Assembly: GCA_963930655.1 (NCBI GenBank)
Contig: OZ005608.1
Span: 26,685,271-26,749,270, forward strand
DNA from: Myrica gale
Taxonomy: Eukaryota > Streptophyta > Magnoliopsida > Fagales > Myricaceae
Length of the DNA stretch: 64,000 nt
Reading direction: 5' to 3'
The position numbers and the translations under genes are program-made. Below are positions 24,301 through 39,300 of the stretch, in pieces; within the stretch, counting starts at the first letter, position 1, and the number at the start of each line of letters is the position of its first letter. The notes under the pieces were generated by a model. It saw only the letters and a program-made list of their open reading frames with translations. It was not told where the DNA came from and did not search any database.

Positions 24301-27300
24301 ATCCACCATTGCCTAGCTTCCAGATTCCTGATCTGTCGCTTGGACTTCTCCCGGTCCAATTGAGGAACACCCCACCCCAGTAGTCGGTGGCAGGGGGCTC
24401 GCCGGTGTCTTTTGTAGCTGCCAGCGAAAGTCTAGAGGCTGTTCCGGCTCCGGAGTCTCCTCCGGCAGATCTCCAGGTGTTCAGAGTTGATGGGCTGGAG
24501 CTATCGCATGGTGAGCCTGGGGGGCCTGTTGGGGGCCTTCATCGAGTGGGCCTGCAGTTGGGCTTGTTGAAGACCCGATCCAGAGGGAGTCTTTTGTTGT
24601 AGAAGGCCCGACAACGCTGGAGGTGCCGACCCACCCGAAACCTTCACTTGGCAGTAGGCTCGACGACACAGTGGGAGTGGAGGTGAGGGCCTCGTTGTCT
24701 TTCCGGCGTCGGTCTCTTCTCCGGCAGGCGGCAGCCATGCTCTTGGGCCCAAATGGTTCTGTTCAGCTCCCGGAGTCGCTGGAGCTGCTGGGTTTGGTCT
24801 GTTTGGCAACAGAACTTGTCGACGACCTATATGGAAGGGTTGTGGAGCCCTCTTTTGTTCCTGGTGGGCTCTTGGCAGTGGTTTCTCTCTCGGGAGAGGG
24901 TCGGGCTTTGCTGGATGGAAGCCGTGGGTGTTCAACTCCTACAGATCTTGATGGGGACTCTCACCATAAGGCAGATTTTGAAAGTGAAGAGGGCCTGTCG
25001 AGTGTCAATAGGGCAGAAGGGGGGGCGTTGGTTTTAGTGGTAGATGTTGCATTAGAGAGGGCTCGGGCAAGGGTGGAACTTTCTCCCGGGGCTTGTTTGG
25101 GTGGTCCGGAGGTGAGAGAGTGTTCGAGGTTGGTTTGTGTTGAGAGCTCAATTGGACCAAATTTGGCGTCAAATTCTCACGAATTGGAGGATGGTGAGTT
25201 TCTAGGGGATGATGAGAGGGAGTTGACATATGGGTTTGTGGATGAACCTTCGACCGAACCCTTAGTGGTTAGTTTCCCTCATAAAGCTTTGAGGGAAGAA
25301 TCTCCGGCGTGGGTCTTGGACATGGTTTCCTCTGTGGATCAAATGGTTGGGGTGTCATGTGGTGGTCAATAGGAAAAGTTGAGGGATCTCTCTGTAGCGT
25401 TGGAACGCGATCGGGTGCAGTCTCATTCGAAAACGTCTAGAAAATCAGTTGGGAGGATGCTCAGGGAGTTGAAGGGCTTGAAGTCTTCGGTTAACTATGA
25501 AGGGTCTTCTTCAATCGCTAGGAAGACTGTGAGCTTTGGGCTGGACTGCTAGGGGTCTTGTTTGGGTGGCTATAGGTTTGCGGGTGGGTGAGAGTTCTTC
25601 GGAGAGTCTTGTTGGCTAGTGGGTTGAGGGTGCTTTGTTGGCTAGTGGGTTGAGGGTAGTTGGGAGTTCTTAGTGTTCTTTGGGCCTTTGTGTTCCCTTT
25701 TCTGGTTTCCTTTTTTTTTAGTTTTCTAATTTGTTTGTGTTAGGATTTTTCAGTATTTTCTCTTGTACTGTTGACTCCGTTGTTGTGTGTTTCATGTTTT
25801 TCTTCTTCTTCTTAATAATATTGGCTTACTTATAAAAAAAAATCTCTACTTTCAGTTTCCATGAAACAGATACTTTACTAGCAAAAAGAGAACTTAGATA
25901 CACTAGATACGAATACAGGGTATACAGTAGGCATCAAGACATGCAAGTTCTACAACGAATGCATAAATGTTAAAAGGATGATGCAGTCCAATTATTGGAA
26001 AGGTAGAATCAAGCAACTAACAGCTAAACCCAGTACAGAAGCACGAAAACTAACGCTTGCTTTCCCTTCCTTCGAAGAACATTTGCCTCGTTGTAAGCTC
26101 TATCACGGAAGTCTCTAGACAGGTCTTCATCCCCACCCTTCATTAAGCCAGCGAGAACTGCTGCTGCATGCTCTCTTACCTAAGCCAGAGATTAAGCTAC
26201 AACATATAAGTTGACAGCCTTAAGCTCTTCTTAAGAACTCCATGAATTCGGGTCTTATATTACTAATTGACGGGTCTGTGGCTCCTGATTAAGGGTTGAT
26301 GTCTATGAGAGAAATGTTCTCAATAAACACCACATCCATCACTTATTCAAATTCCAATACTAATTCCTGTGAAACACGGATAATACACACCCATTATTTT
26401 CCTTTAGTTTTCAATTTTATTCAGCCAGGAACTTGCCTCCACTTGGGTGTCTATAAGCAGTTTCTCAACAGCTCTCCAGATTTTTTGTTCCTCTGTACGT
26501 GAGAGAATGAAAGTGTGCCTGTCAGAAAAGAGTTTGCCAATCAATGTAAGTCATCATGCTGTCATATAAAAATGCATAATAAAATTTTAAGCTTCCTCTA
26601 TGATGGAAATAATTGAAGTAAGAATGCCAATGTGACAGAAATTAACAACATGCTGTCATTTGGATTGCAACCCAAATGTTATTCAAAGTGTGAAGGGAAA
26701 CTTTTTTTTTTTTTGGTTTGGGTGGGAGGGGGGAGCTCATTGTATGGAATGAATAACCTTATCTTATTGGAAGGTACAGGCTGTAGAAGAAATCCACTAA
26801 TAAATACCATACCTATGCATGAAAGTTTGTAGATACGTCAACGTAGCAGATCTTGTTCGCCAGTTAGAATCATTGGCAGAAGAAAGAATAACCGACACAG
26901 CTTCTTGGAGATGGGGTTCCCAGAAAATTCTCCATTCAAGCAATTCAAAAGATGCCTTGGCCAGCACTGACAAATCTTTATTTGATGTTTCCTTCAGAAA
27001 GCAAGCAACATCTCTCAGATATGTATTATGATGGCCAATCGAATTTGCAACATCTCTCAGACTGTTTATGATTTCTATTTCGTACTTTGTACAGGCCAAA
27101 TGCTTTACTACTTTTCTGGAACATCATAGTATACTTCCAGCTATCCACTCAGAGGAACATCTCTTCGACAATTACCCCTTAAGCAGCCAAAGTCGGTCTA
27201 AGGTTATCCATGAGGACAAAGACCTTGCATAAGACCAATAATTTAAATTAAATAACTCTTTTTAATAGTACCTGGGAGGAAGGGGGGAGAAGTTACTATA

Positions 27301-30300
27301 ATTAAGAATCCTCATGCCACGTGCATGTCAAAGGAAAAGAAATCTTCCAACCGACAGCCATTAGCTGGCCATTTAAAGCCAGCGGATTTTACACCTTGTA
27401 CAGCTTTGACAACCAATTTTCTATGTTTGTAAATCTTGTATTCTTTCCTTAATTAGGATATACTAGTTGTAGGCTAACGGTAGACAGTTCTGTATATGGT
27501 AGTTTTGCTGCTCTAAGGGCTGAAAATCAGCTTGTACTCTTTCCATATAATGGGAATATTCCACCGAGAGAAGTCAGTTTTCTCATAAACATCTCTCACA
27601 CTACCAGTTCAGCAAAAGCCCATTTCAGGGGAACTTTGATGCTTCAGATTTGCCAATTTTGCTTCAACAGCCTATTTATGAATGATTTGAGAAGTCTATT
27701 GGCTGCATATAATCATCAACTATTCCCATTAACTACGCAAGAATAAACTGGCAGGGACAGATAAGCAAGCAGCAGGGCCTCACTAAGGAGTTTTAGAACC
27801 ATTGAGGAACCACAATACAAGTTAGTCAAGTAATAAGTATAGAACCAAATTTTTGCTGCCGTACCTGCAAAGAAAGTACAGGATAAAGAAGTCTCACAAT
27901 CACATCCAGTAAGCATGAAGATCTTCCAGACTTCAAAGATGAGATGATAAAATGGAACACCTACACATATTGGCAGAATAAATTGATCAATTACAGCATC
28001 TAAGACGAGGTGAAGACTATTAGAGCTAATTCTTAACATAGGGACATACCGTTTCCATCCATTTGACATCATCTTGTGAATCACCTTTCAAATGCACATC
28101 TGGAGCACTTATATCTATCGAAGTTTCAATATTGGCACAGAGGCTAGTGTTTTGAATATTCATTAACACTTGAGATGTGTGTTTTGTTAAAATTTGGATA
28201 GAATCTTCCATGAGTTGGTTATTGAGATCATTGTTTGCTCCATCATGAGAAAGATGATGACCGGACAACACATAAAGCCGAATGTTAGAGCACAACACAG
28301 ACAGGGTAACACCAATAGTTTCCCTTACCTGTACGATACAAAGAAATTAAATTAAAGACATGCATCAAAACTAAGGGGAAAAATTACCCCCAGGTTAGTT
28401 GTAAAACAAGGAGCATAAAAGTACAACTTTTCCTTTCTTACCAATGAAAGGTTGACAGCTCAAGAATTCTTTTTTTTTTCGTAATAAGCGAAATGGTAAG
28501 CGAGAAAGGCCATAGGTTAGTACTCTTTACATTGATAGACCATAGTACCACTCTTGTACATTTAGGTACCCTTCATAACAGGCTGAGATGGATATGTGAG
28601 GAATTGCGACAAGGGTCAGATGCCAATATAGACAAGTACTCTCTCAAGACAATATTTTTACCACTTAAAAAACAAAACTCTGCACACAGGAGAATCAAAA
28701 CCCATAATACTAATTTGTCCCTTATTTCTATTCAAAATTTATTTTATATTCGGTTTTCCTTTGAGAAGTATATTTAGAGGACATAAATTGTGGAAGCAAA
28801 ATACTTACTTGAGAGGAAGAATGACGCATATTACCAAGAAGTTCCTGCAGAAGTCCATTTTGGAGTTGCAATTCACCTACCGACATTTTTTGTGGGGATA
28901 GTTCTATAAGTGCCGCTGATAGAAAGGCATAGCGATTGGCTACTATGGTGGTAGTGACTTTTGGAGGTAAAGGTTTTGCCAAACAATCTAGGATTTGTTG
29001 CCTCAGAACAGGAATTTTTGCTCCATATCTCCCTTTTCCACAAACTGCATAACGTATACAAGCTGCCCACTCAGGTACAGACTCAATCAGTGGTGTTAAA
29101 ATGATATTTTGCAACTGGACCATCATCCAGCTGTCCCATGCTCCTAAAATACCATGGACATCAGAATGCAGTATGCCCGCAAATGCCTCAGCAGCAACAC
29201 TCTGCTTAGACCTCTCCTTGGCATTTGCAAACTCCTTCAATGTAGTTCTAAGTGGCAACAAAACAGGCATGCCACATTCCTGCACTAGCCGCTTAAAAAT
29301 CCGTGCAAATTTTGATTTAAAGCAACTACTGTTTAATACAGAGATCCAACTTGGAGTACGTGGCCATGAAGCAGAAAAGTCAAAGTAAAAACAAGCAATG
29401 GATTTGTCTGCTTGGCTCTGGAAAATAGAATTTCCACTATTTCCTCCAGATGATGAGTTTTCAGTATCAGTGGTTATATGTACAAGAGCTAGACTATTCA
29501 AAGTCTCATTGAAAAAACCATCTTCATGAAAAATTTGCATCAAAGCCCTTTCAAGAGATGATCTTGGCTTTTCTTTTAAATTATCTGAAAAGAAAGGCTT
29601 TTCCTCAGCTGACAATTTATAAGGTGATTCTTTTAGTAGTGTATTTAGAGCTGAGATTGCTATAATTCTTGTTTGAGGAAGATGACATTTCAAGTTCTTC
29701 AAGAAGTGACCTGAGTAGGCATAAACAAGAAACATTTCACCGGGTGAGACTAAAACAGGCACGCTTAATCAATAGAATTAGTGGTGCTTTTGGAAAAGAA
29801 AAAGGAAAACACTGGCAAAATTTGTGCTGACCAGCAGTTCTACTCAAGATTTCTGAAGAGGAACTCAGGTATTCTCGAGATGTCATAGCCAAGAAAAGCA
29901 GAACTCTATTAGCCATCAAATTGTATCTGACAAAAGCAAAGAAAAAATCAAGCCATATGTATAATCCTGTACATATTAAGATTGAGGGGATAATGATCAC
30001 TATAAATGTATCTTGCCCACTAATTGATTGGTGCTTACACAACACATGAACTGTTATTGACAAACAAGAGCCATACTTCAGACGAGGAAAAGTAAAAGCT
30101 GAAATTTAAATTGAAAATAAGTGTACATAAGAAGACATTTACCGCCAATGCAAGCTGCTAGAATCAGAGCCCATAGAAACAAGCTGTGAAACCAAATTTG
30201 CAAAATCTGTTGGATCTTTATCATAATCTGATGTCCTGAAAATGCTGCTAGATACTCCGGCAAAGTGGATGTTGTAGGTGATGAAAAGCTGTTGGCACTC

Positions 30301-33300
30301 GAATATCAAAATTAAGGAACTAGGAAGTTACATCTACGGACCATAAAACATTTGATGAGAATTTCACCTCATTGATTGCTTTCTGGGCTTTTAGTGATTC
30401 ATGGTGGGAGCTTCCAGTAGAAACAAGACAATCACAGTACAAACTCTCAATATGAAAATCAAAGTATATGATGACAGGTATTTGAAGTTTTAAATCCGAA
30501 AGGGAAAAGCTTACCTCAAAAGCATCCCAAGGATGAACAAAGAGAACAACTTCGGATCCTGGAACAACAAATAGATATATCAGAAAGACTTCACTTTTCT
30601 AAATACTAGTCACATCGTCCTTTACCTACCATTGCCAAATGCTTAAGAACTTTTTTTGAGGAAAGGATTGCACAAGAACCTAGCACAGCATGTTCAGGTG
30701 AGCTGGAATCTCGTAAGTTCTCAGTAAGAGATATAACACACTTCGAAATGATAGATGGCCATCTCTTGATCATCTTCAACAGAGATTTTCCAGCGGCTCT
30801 AGGCACCATGTCAAAATTTAGATAAGAAACAAGGCAACATCATAATGAAGACCTAGAAAACATTTAGCATTTTTTGATAAGAAACCAATGCAACAGAACA
30901 ACAAGAAGATAAACAAGTTGACCACTTGCCACTAAAATTCCTATCTACCAACTAAAATTTGAAACTTCTGATGCTTCTTGAGTTCTTCAATCTGTCAACA
31001 GTTGTAAGCTCCAACCGTTAGAGTAGACCTTCTACTACTGTCACCATATGGAAATGATGCAGTCACAGAGAGATTTTTTCGGATACCATGTGAGAGACTT
31101 CAAATTTATCAAGTACAGAGTTCATTGGTGTCCCACATGCAACATTTGATGGGGACAGGAGTTTACATGGTTTTGAAGGACTTGTCATGAGAAGCTAGAT
31201 TGATCAGCTTGGTTCAAGTCAATAATTTAATATTCTGCAACTTCAGGGTAATGCAGGATTATTTGGTCAGCTATCCTAAAGCATACAAGATTGTTATTAT
31301 TTGCTGAATTTTAAGCTAGTCCGTTGTATCCTCCTAGCCAGTTTCGAGATTTGGTGTCCTAAGTCTTAATCACAGAGGAATGAAGAAAATTGCAAGAGTC
31401 AAAATAAATCTCTTTCTCTTTCTGTCTCTCTCTCTTGCTGTCAATGTCTCCCAGTTTACTTTCTGGATTGCCTTTCTTCGTCTTTTCTGTTTCTGTTTTG
31501 CATAATTTTATCTATCAGCAATGGTCACAATCAAGGACACCCACATTTCCAAATGGGTTGCATGCATTGTCTTCTGATTGACTTGGATTTCGTACCCTTC
31601 ATCAGGTTGTTTTTCAGAAAGGAAACCACATCCACCCATTGTTCATTGAAATCTGATGTAGCACTCTATATTATGTTAAACTTGTATCAATGAACTACCA
31701 AATCTAGAATGCACACTATATATTTGAATGCAGTAGACAGACAACTATTCCACTCAAAGGGGAGGTATCCCTGAGACAGTTTGATCAGGTGTCAGGGTCA
31801 TAGCAGATTAGTGGTGTCACCTGCGGATGGTTCCATAGTTATGCAAACAGAGCTTTAGAAGATCATCGATAAAAAGAATTGCATGGGTTGATGGATAGAA
31901 ATTCCCGCTTGCACGAAAGCTATGATAGGATGAATTTAACGATCTCCACATACTGTGCAGGTATGCCTTGTCGACAAGGTCCCACCTTGGCCTACATGGA
32001 CGAAAATATTCGGTGATTAATTATTTAAGAGTATTGGCATAGTTCATGTTCTAAAGTGTGACCAAAACTTTGTGCTCTTTACCTTCTCTTCCCTTTAGCA
32101 CGCAATGACACAATAAAATTTATTGGAGGTTCTATTATGGCTGCAGACTCCAAATTCCAAGCCTGCCCAGACCACTCATCAAAACAAAAACTTCCTGTGA
32201 CACACATAAAAGAGAAAAAAAATCAAGGTCAGACAGGAAATAGAGGAGAAAGGAGAGTTGTGATATTTTAAGTTAGCTCAAATGACATAACTCATCCAGA
32301 TCCCGTGTCCATTACCATAGTTTACTAAAGCATCCATAATACGAATGACAAGTGTCAACAGGATGCTATCATCTGCTTCCTCCTCTAGTAAGTAACTGCA
32401 CATAAAAAGAGAAATAAAGAGATAACAACAAGAATAAGAGCAATCCTTCATTGAAGAAACAATATGCAGAATACTGAATCCAAACATTACTTGCAGGCAG
32501 CATGTATGACCTTAGCAGCTTTTTCCCGCAATTCAGTGCTGCCAACACTTGAACCTCTTGCTCCAGCTATTAAGAAAGAAGCATGATATGGATCTTCAAC
32601 CACGCCATTCCCGGATGATGGATTAAAATCAGGCAAGCAAGACAAAACTCCTTGCAATGAAGAATCAATACGCAAAAGTGTGACCTTCAAGTGCTCTTTC
32701 TTGTCCCCTGGGTGACAAATCGCATGGAACTGTCAGATAACGAAATATTTGGGAATTATACAAATACATATGCAGAGATAGGATTCTCTAATATATGTAT
32801 TAGGGTTTACCAAAAGTAGGAGAGAGATAATTCCTCTTTCCCTTCAACGTTTATTATATATAGAATAGGAGAATCACATAATAGGCAAAGCATTAAACAC
32901 AAAAGATTGTTTCCCTCAATACATCAAACTTTCCTTAACACTCCCCCTCAAGCTGGTGCATATATATCATATAGGTCCAACTTGGAGCATAAAAACTTCA
33001 ATCGGCTACCAGACACAGCTTTAGTAAACATATCCACTAGCTGATCTCCTGTCTTTACAAAAGGTGTAGAGATGTCTCCATTAAGTATTTTGTCCCGAAT
33101 AAAATGACAGTCGACCTCAATATGCTTCGTCCTTTCGTGAAACACTGGATTAGATGAAATGTGTACAGCTGCCTGATTGTCACAAAATAGTGGAATAGGG
33201 GTTGGAGTTAGAAAACCAATCTCCGTAAGAAAATGTTGCAACCACGTCAGTTCACTTGTTCTATGTGTCATTGCTCTGTATTCTGCTTCTGCACTAGACC

Positions 33301-36300
33301 TTGCTACCACGGTCTGTTTCTTACTTTTCCATGTGACCAAGTTACCCCCAAGGAACGTACAATATCCTGTAGTAGAGCATCTATCTGAAGTAGAACCTGC
33401 CCAGTCTGCATCAGTGAATCATTCTACTCAGAGATGTCCATTTCGCCTATACAGTATCCTAAGACCAGGAGACTTATTCAAATACCGAATGATACGTATA
33501 ATACCTCCCAATGTGAAACCCGAGGAGTATCCAAAAACTGGCTTACAATACTAACTGCATATGATATATCCGGCCTAATAATGGTGAGATAATTTAACTT
33601 ACCCACCAGACGATGATACCTACCAGGTTCTTCAAACAACTCACCTTCATCTTTCAATAATTTATGGTTAGGGTCCATAGGTGAATCAAAAGGCCGAGAT
33701 CCCAAGTGGCCAGTCTCCTCCAACAAATCAAGTACATACTTTCTTTGAGACAGATTGATACTTGTTGTAGCTCGCGCAACTTCAATGCCTAGAAAGTACC
33801 TCAACTTGCCCGGGTCTTTTGTATGAAACTGTTGCTGCAAAAAATCTTTCAACCGAGCAATGCTACCTGCATCATTCCCAGTGATTACTATATCATCCAC
33901 ATACACCACAAGGATAGCATGACCTGCAGTAGTCTTCAAGTAGAACACAAAATGATCAGTTTGACATCTCGTAAGGCCAAAATCTATCATAGCCTCAGAA
34001 AATTTCCCAAACCATGCCCTCGGTGACTGTTTGAGACCATACAACGCTTTTTTCAACCGACAAACACTCTGACGCTCCCCCTGAGCAACAAACCCTGATG
34101 GTTGCTCCATATAAACTTCTTCCTGTAAGTCACCATGCAAAAAAACGTTTTTGACATCTAACTGAAAAAGGGGCCAGTCATTATTAGCAACAATAGAAAT
34201 AATAACACTGATAGATGAAATCTTGCAACAGGAAAGAAATTTTCATCATAGTAAAGACCATATGTCTGGGTGTAACCTTTAGCGACCAAGCGAGCTTTCA
34301 AGCGAGCAAGAGAACCATCAGGATTGAATTTAACGGTATACACCCACTTACAACCAACAATATGTTTACCCGAGGGTAACGACACAAGATCCCACGTACC
34401 ATTCTGATGCAAAGCCTCCATTTCCAATTCCATGGCTGCCCTCCAACCAAGATCAGACAAAGCCTCCTGCACTGTCTTAGGAACAGAAATACTAGAAAAG
34501 AGAAAGGTAAAACAAGAAAAAGAAGAAGACAAAGACGCAGATGAAACATGCTGACCAATAGGATGACGAGTAACACAAGAGCGTTTACCTTTCCGAAGAG
34601 CAATAGGCAGGGAAGGTGGTGAAGACGAACTTCCAAGATCTAGAGGCGGCAAGAATGAAGGAGAAGTCACTGGAGCTGGTGTCCAAGGACGACAAGTATA
34701 TACCTGTAAGGGAGAAGGAGGTAAGGAAACTGGGGAAGAGGTATGAAGAATATTTGCGGTGGAGGGCAGAGGAGGAGGCGAACTAGACTCAAAGGAAGAA
34801 TCGAAAGGACATATCAGAGAAAAGTAAAGGGAAGACTCGTCAAAGGTAACATCAGCGCTCACAAAGTAGCGCTGGAGATGAAGACTATAACAATGATAGC
34901 CTTTCTGGGTATGAGAATACCCAAGAAATACACATTTAGTAGAACGGGGATCCAACTTGTCAAAACCAGGCCTAAGATTATGGACATAACAGACAGACCC
35001 GAAAATCCTCAGGGGCAACGGATGAGGAGAAGACGATGGGTATAACACAGAATGAGGAGAGACACCATCAAGAACAAACGAATGCATCCTATTGATGAGA
35101 TAGCATGCGGTAAGGACAACGTCACTCCAAAAAATTTTAGGGAAATGCATATGGAATAAGAGAGCATGTGCAACCTCTAATAGATGACGGTTTTTGCGTT
35201 CAGCCACTCCATTTTTGTGTGGAGTGTAAACACATGAAGTCTAATGAATAATGTCTTCAGCAGATAAAAAGGATTGAAAAGCAATAGATTCATATTCTTT
35301 GGCATTATTAGAACGCAAGACACTTTTTTTTTTTTTTTTGAAATTGAGTTTTAATTTGTACACGGAAGATTTGAAAGATATTTCATAGTTTGGATCGATT
35401 TTTCATAAGAAATAACCAAGCCATACGAGAAAAACCGTCCACAAAAGTGACAAATACCGAAATTTATTTGAAGTGACATTGACAGGTCCCCATACATCTG
35501 AATGAACTAACTCAAAAGGACTCGAGATGCGACTAATAACTCTTAAAGGAAAAGACAGACGGTGATGCTTGCTAAACTGGCAAGCTTAACATGATGAAGA
35601 CTAACAACTTGACGTTTTAAAGTAGAAAGAAATGGATGACCAAGCCGACAATGCCTCTGAAGAGGAGAGACAGACGAGTGAAATGCGCTTGATGGAGAGA
35701 TACATGGCAGATCCAAGTAATATAAGCCACCAGCTTCATGCCCCGAACCAACCATCTTCCTCATCACCAGATCTTGAAAGATACACAAAGAAGGGTAAAA
35801 ACTAACAGAACAGTGAAGGGCTTGAGTAATCTTGCTAATGGATAACAAATTAAACTGAAAGCCAAGAACATGAAGGACATAAGATAAATCAAGTTGAGGA
35901 TGCAGATGAACATTTCTCGATCCTACAACACTAGTTCGGGAACCATTAGCAAGGATGACACACTTAAGGGAAGCAACAAGATGATAATAAGAAAAGGAAG
36001 TGGACGAACCGGTTATATGCTCATTGGCACCTGAGTCAATGACCCACGGGTTGGGGCAGAGGTTAAAAGATAGTGAGTGGCAGTACCTGACTGGGCAAGA
36101 GTAGTCGTGGAAGAGGAAGCGACATGCTTGTGAGCTAAGAATTGGGCATACTCATCTCGTGAAATGGAGATGTGAGAAGGATCATGCACTGGATGGGAAC
36201 TTGTTGCGTGATCAGTCACTGGAAAGGAGTCCTCTTGGGAAGTGACTTGATTAGCAGAACCAGAAGGACGACCATGTAAATCCCAACAAAAATCTACAGA

Positions 36301-39300
36301 GTGATTATTGTGACCACGGTAAGTACATTTTCTAGACTCGTGAGACCCAGTGCGACCACTACCTCGAGAATCACGACCACCCCTACTACCACGTCCCCCA
36401 CGCGAATTACTAAAACCACCACGGGAAGAAACAAAAGCAATACAATCCCCACTATGATCAGAAGATACCGGAAGGGGTAGGAGAGGCGAGGGTAGCATGC
36501 TAAATCCGAGAGAAGACCTTGGCTAGAGAACGAATGTCTGAACCACCCAAAATCTGAGAGTGAACCGCATCATATTCAGGTTTTAAGCCAATGAGAAAGC
36601 GAACAATATCGATGTCCTCACGCTGCTTCTCCATAACAGTCAGATCAAGGGAGAGAGGTTGATACATGTTCTTCTGCTGAAAAATAGCCACAACTTGATT
36701 ACAGTGTTCCTCCACAGTGTGAGAGCCTTGTTCGAGGCCAAAGTACCGCTTACAAACATCATAAATACGAGTGTCATTCCCAGTTCCAGAATACATATGT
36801 TGGAGATGCTCCCAAATATCCTTAGTTGTCGGAAGATAGATGCAAGAGGACCCAATATGATGTTCAATACTATTCAACATAAGAGAGATAATAAGATTAT
36901 CTTCCTGATCTCATTGATTTGCGGAAGCAATAACTGAACTAGAGGGACCAGCAACGACAACTTTGCCCTTAGTCAGATGATGAAAGAGCCCTTTTTCCAC
37001 GAAGAAACACCTCTACAGAGTGTGCCCAATAAACATAGTTGGTGCCATTGAGCTTTACAAAAGTCATATGAGCACTACCCAAAGAAGATAAATTGAGTAG
37101 GTCGGACTTGGTAGCCATAATGCCAACCAACACAAAAGCAACAAACTAACAATATCACGTACAAACTGCACCAATCCGACCAACCCACATATCCCACCAA
37201 TGCACAACAATATCACGTACAAACTAAAACTGCCAATAAGTGTGGGAAACAACAATATCACAATTTAGAAAACAATAACCAAACCTGATGGGTCAAGTTT
37301 GGGTGAGCCCAGAATGACCCGGGTCAAATATGGATCAACCCAAAATAATCCAACCCAACAATGAAATTACTCTGGGCATGGGTTGCATCTTCTACCGTGC
37401 TGCCGACTGCCAAATGCCACGAGAACGACAAGTGAGTGCAACGACCACCACTACACAAAACAGAACTTGCCGGCAATTACCAGAAGTACCGCCAGCCACC
37501 ACAAAAATCGCCGGAAACAGCAAGAACTTCGCCGGCGACATAAACACACCGGAAGCAACCGAAATCAACCCCAACAATCACATAGTTCACCGGAAAGCAA
37601 GAACAACCATTTGCCGGTGACGGAGAACATGCCGGAAGCAACCAAAATCAACCCCAACACTCAAAGTTAACCGGAAAACAAGAACAACCATGCGGAAGCC
37701 ACCAACACCCAAACAGAACTACAAAATAACCAGAACATCAGCAGCCGTTTATCGGATCTGTTGTTCTCCAACCAACAACGATGAGGATGACACGTTGATT
37801 GTGGACCCACTCGTGCCGTCCCCTTCTACTAATGGCCATCAGCCCTCAGACTATAGTTGAACAAAAAATGGAGAAGAAAAGTATTCTAAGTGATAAAGAA
37901 AGAAAAGAACGAAAGAAAAATCAGGAGGGGGGAACCAGCTTTTACCAAACCCTAGTACTAATGCTCTGATACCATATTAGGGTTTAGCAAAAGTAGGAGA
38001 AAGAGATAATTCCTCTTTCCCTTCAAGGTTTATTATATATAGAATAGGAGAATCACATAATAGGCAAAACATTAAACACAAAAGATTGTTTCCCTCAATA
38101 CATCAAACTTTCCTTAACAATATGTATAAATAAGTTATTTATTTCCAGAAATGTATACTTGTTTAACAGAAACTGGAATTTGTAGCAGAAAACACTGCAT
38201 AAAAGGTACTTGGATTGGGACAAGGATGATGCAATTTATGTTATAAAGGGATTTTCTTACAAAAAAACATCCACAAGTACTAGCAGGCTTATGAAAGTAA
38301 AAAGCAACCGCTGAAAAAAGAGAGGTTCCTTCAGTACTACATTGGCCTTAACAAGGAGAAGACCACCCCAAAAGAACAAATATGTCAATCACCTGGTTTA
38401 GGAATGGTTCGAGCTTGGCATATTGTATAAAGATCATCCAAAGCAGAATCAAGATGTAGACCCAAAAGTTCATTTGTAAACTGGACTTCACCATCACTTG
38501 GAATATGCCACTTGGGGGCCATCTCTGGTTCATCATTCAAATAATCTTTGGTGCTGATCCACTCCTCTAGTGCAGCAGCATCAGGGTGACAGGAAATGCA
38601 CCTAGAAATCCAGAACTTTACATTTATTTATGTGCAGCTAGATTGAAGAGGTTAAATACTCGTATTCTGGAGAAAAGAGTAACATACTTGTACTGATCAG
38701 TAGGATAATAGTGTGTCAGGCTTCGGAGGAGTGATCGAAGAAGATGATCACCAGCTTTATTGACCTGTAAAGGATCATCATACAGTCGGACAGTATTTTC
38801 ATTTGGGCACAATTGGATGTTGCTATAAATCATTTAACCACAATCATCACAAGACCTTCCAAGATGGTGAGTCAAAAGAAGAAACAATAGCTTCTTTAAA
38901 TTGATCCTTGTAACGTAGAAGTGCAGGACCTCCATAACTGATGGCAATTGATAACACTTTCAATTGATAATTAATAGTTGTTTCAAGAGCAGGAGAAAGT
39001 GTGGGTTTTGCCTGAAAAACGAAATCATTAACACTAATCACAAAATAATCTAGTTGTAACATGGAAACATCTAAAAGAAAAGCACAACATAAAGTACCCT
39101 GATTAAAGTTGAGGCATTGGAGACTTCTTCTCTACAACCCATCACCGATGTATCCTCTAAGGAGGATATAGCAGACAACAAAAGTGGCTCAACAAGGTGA
39201 TTAACTGCCTCTTCACGGTTTGAATGGATGCACGCACAGCAAAGTAGTCCTACTTCTTCAATTGCCCCAGGAAGAGTATTAGTCTTCACAAACTTGGAAA

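Noticed and set aside
23517-25372. Long Gly/Ser-rich frames that could be taken for a novel plant gene
   Set aside because: The start aligns with LINE ORF1, the end matches the LINE at 63250-63670, and a poly(A) tail follows; it is a retroelement in a PA200 intron.
33177-33554. Plus-strand open frame of 125 codons over the copia RNase H/RT region
   Set aside because: It is the antisense shadow of the copia coding region; no independent protein resemblance.
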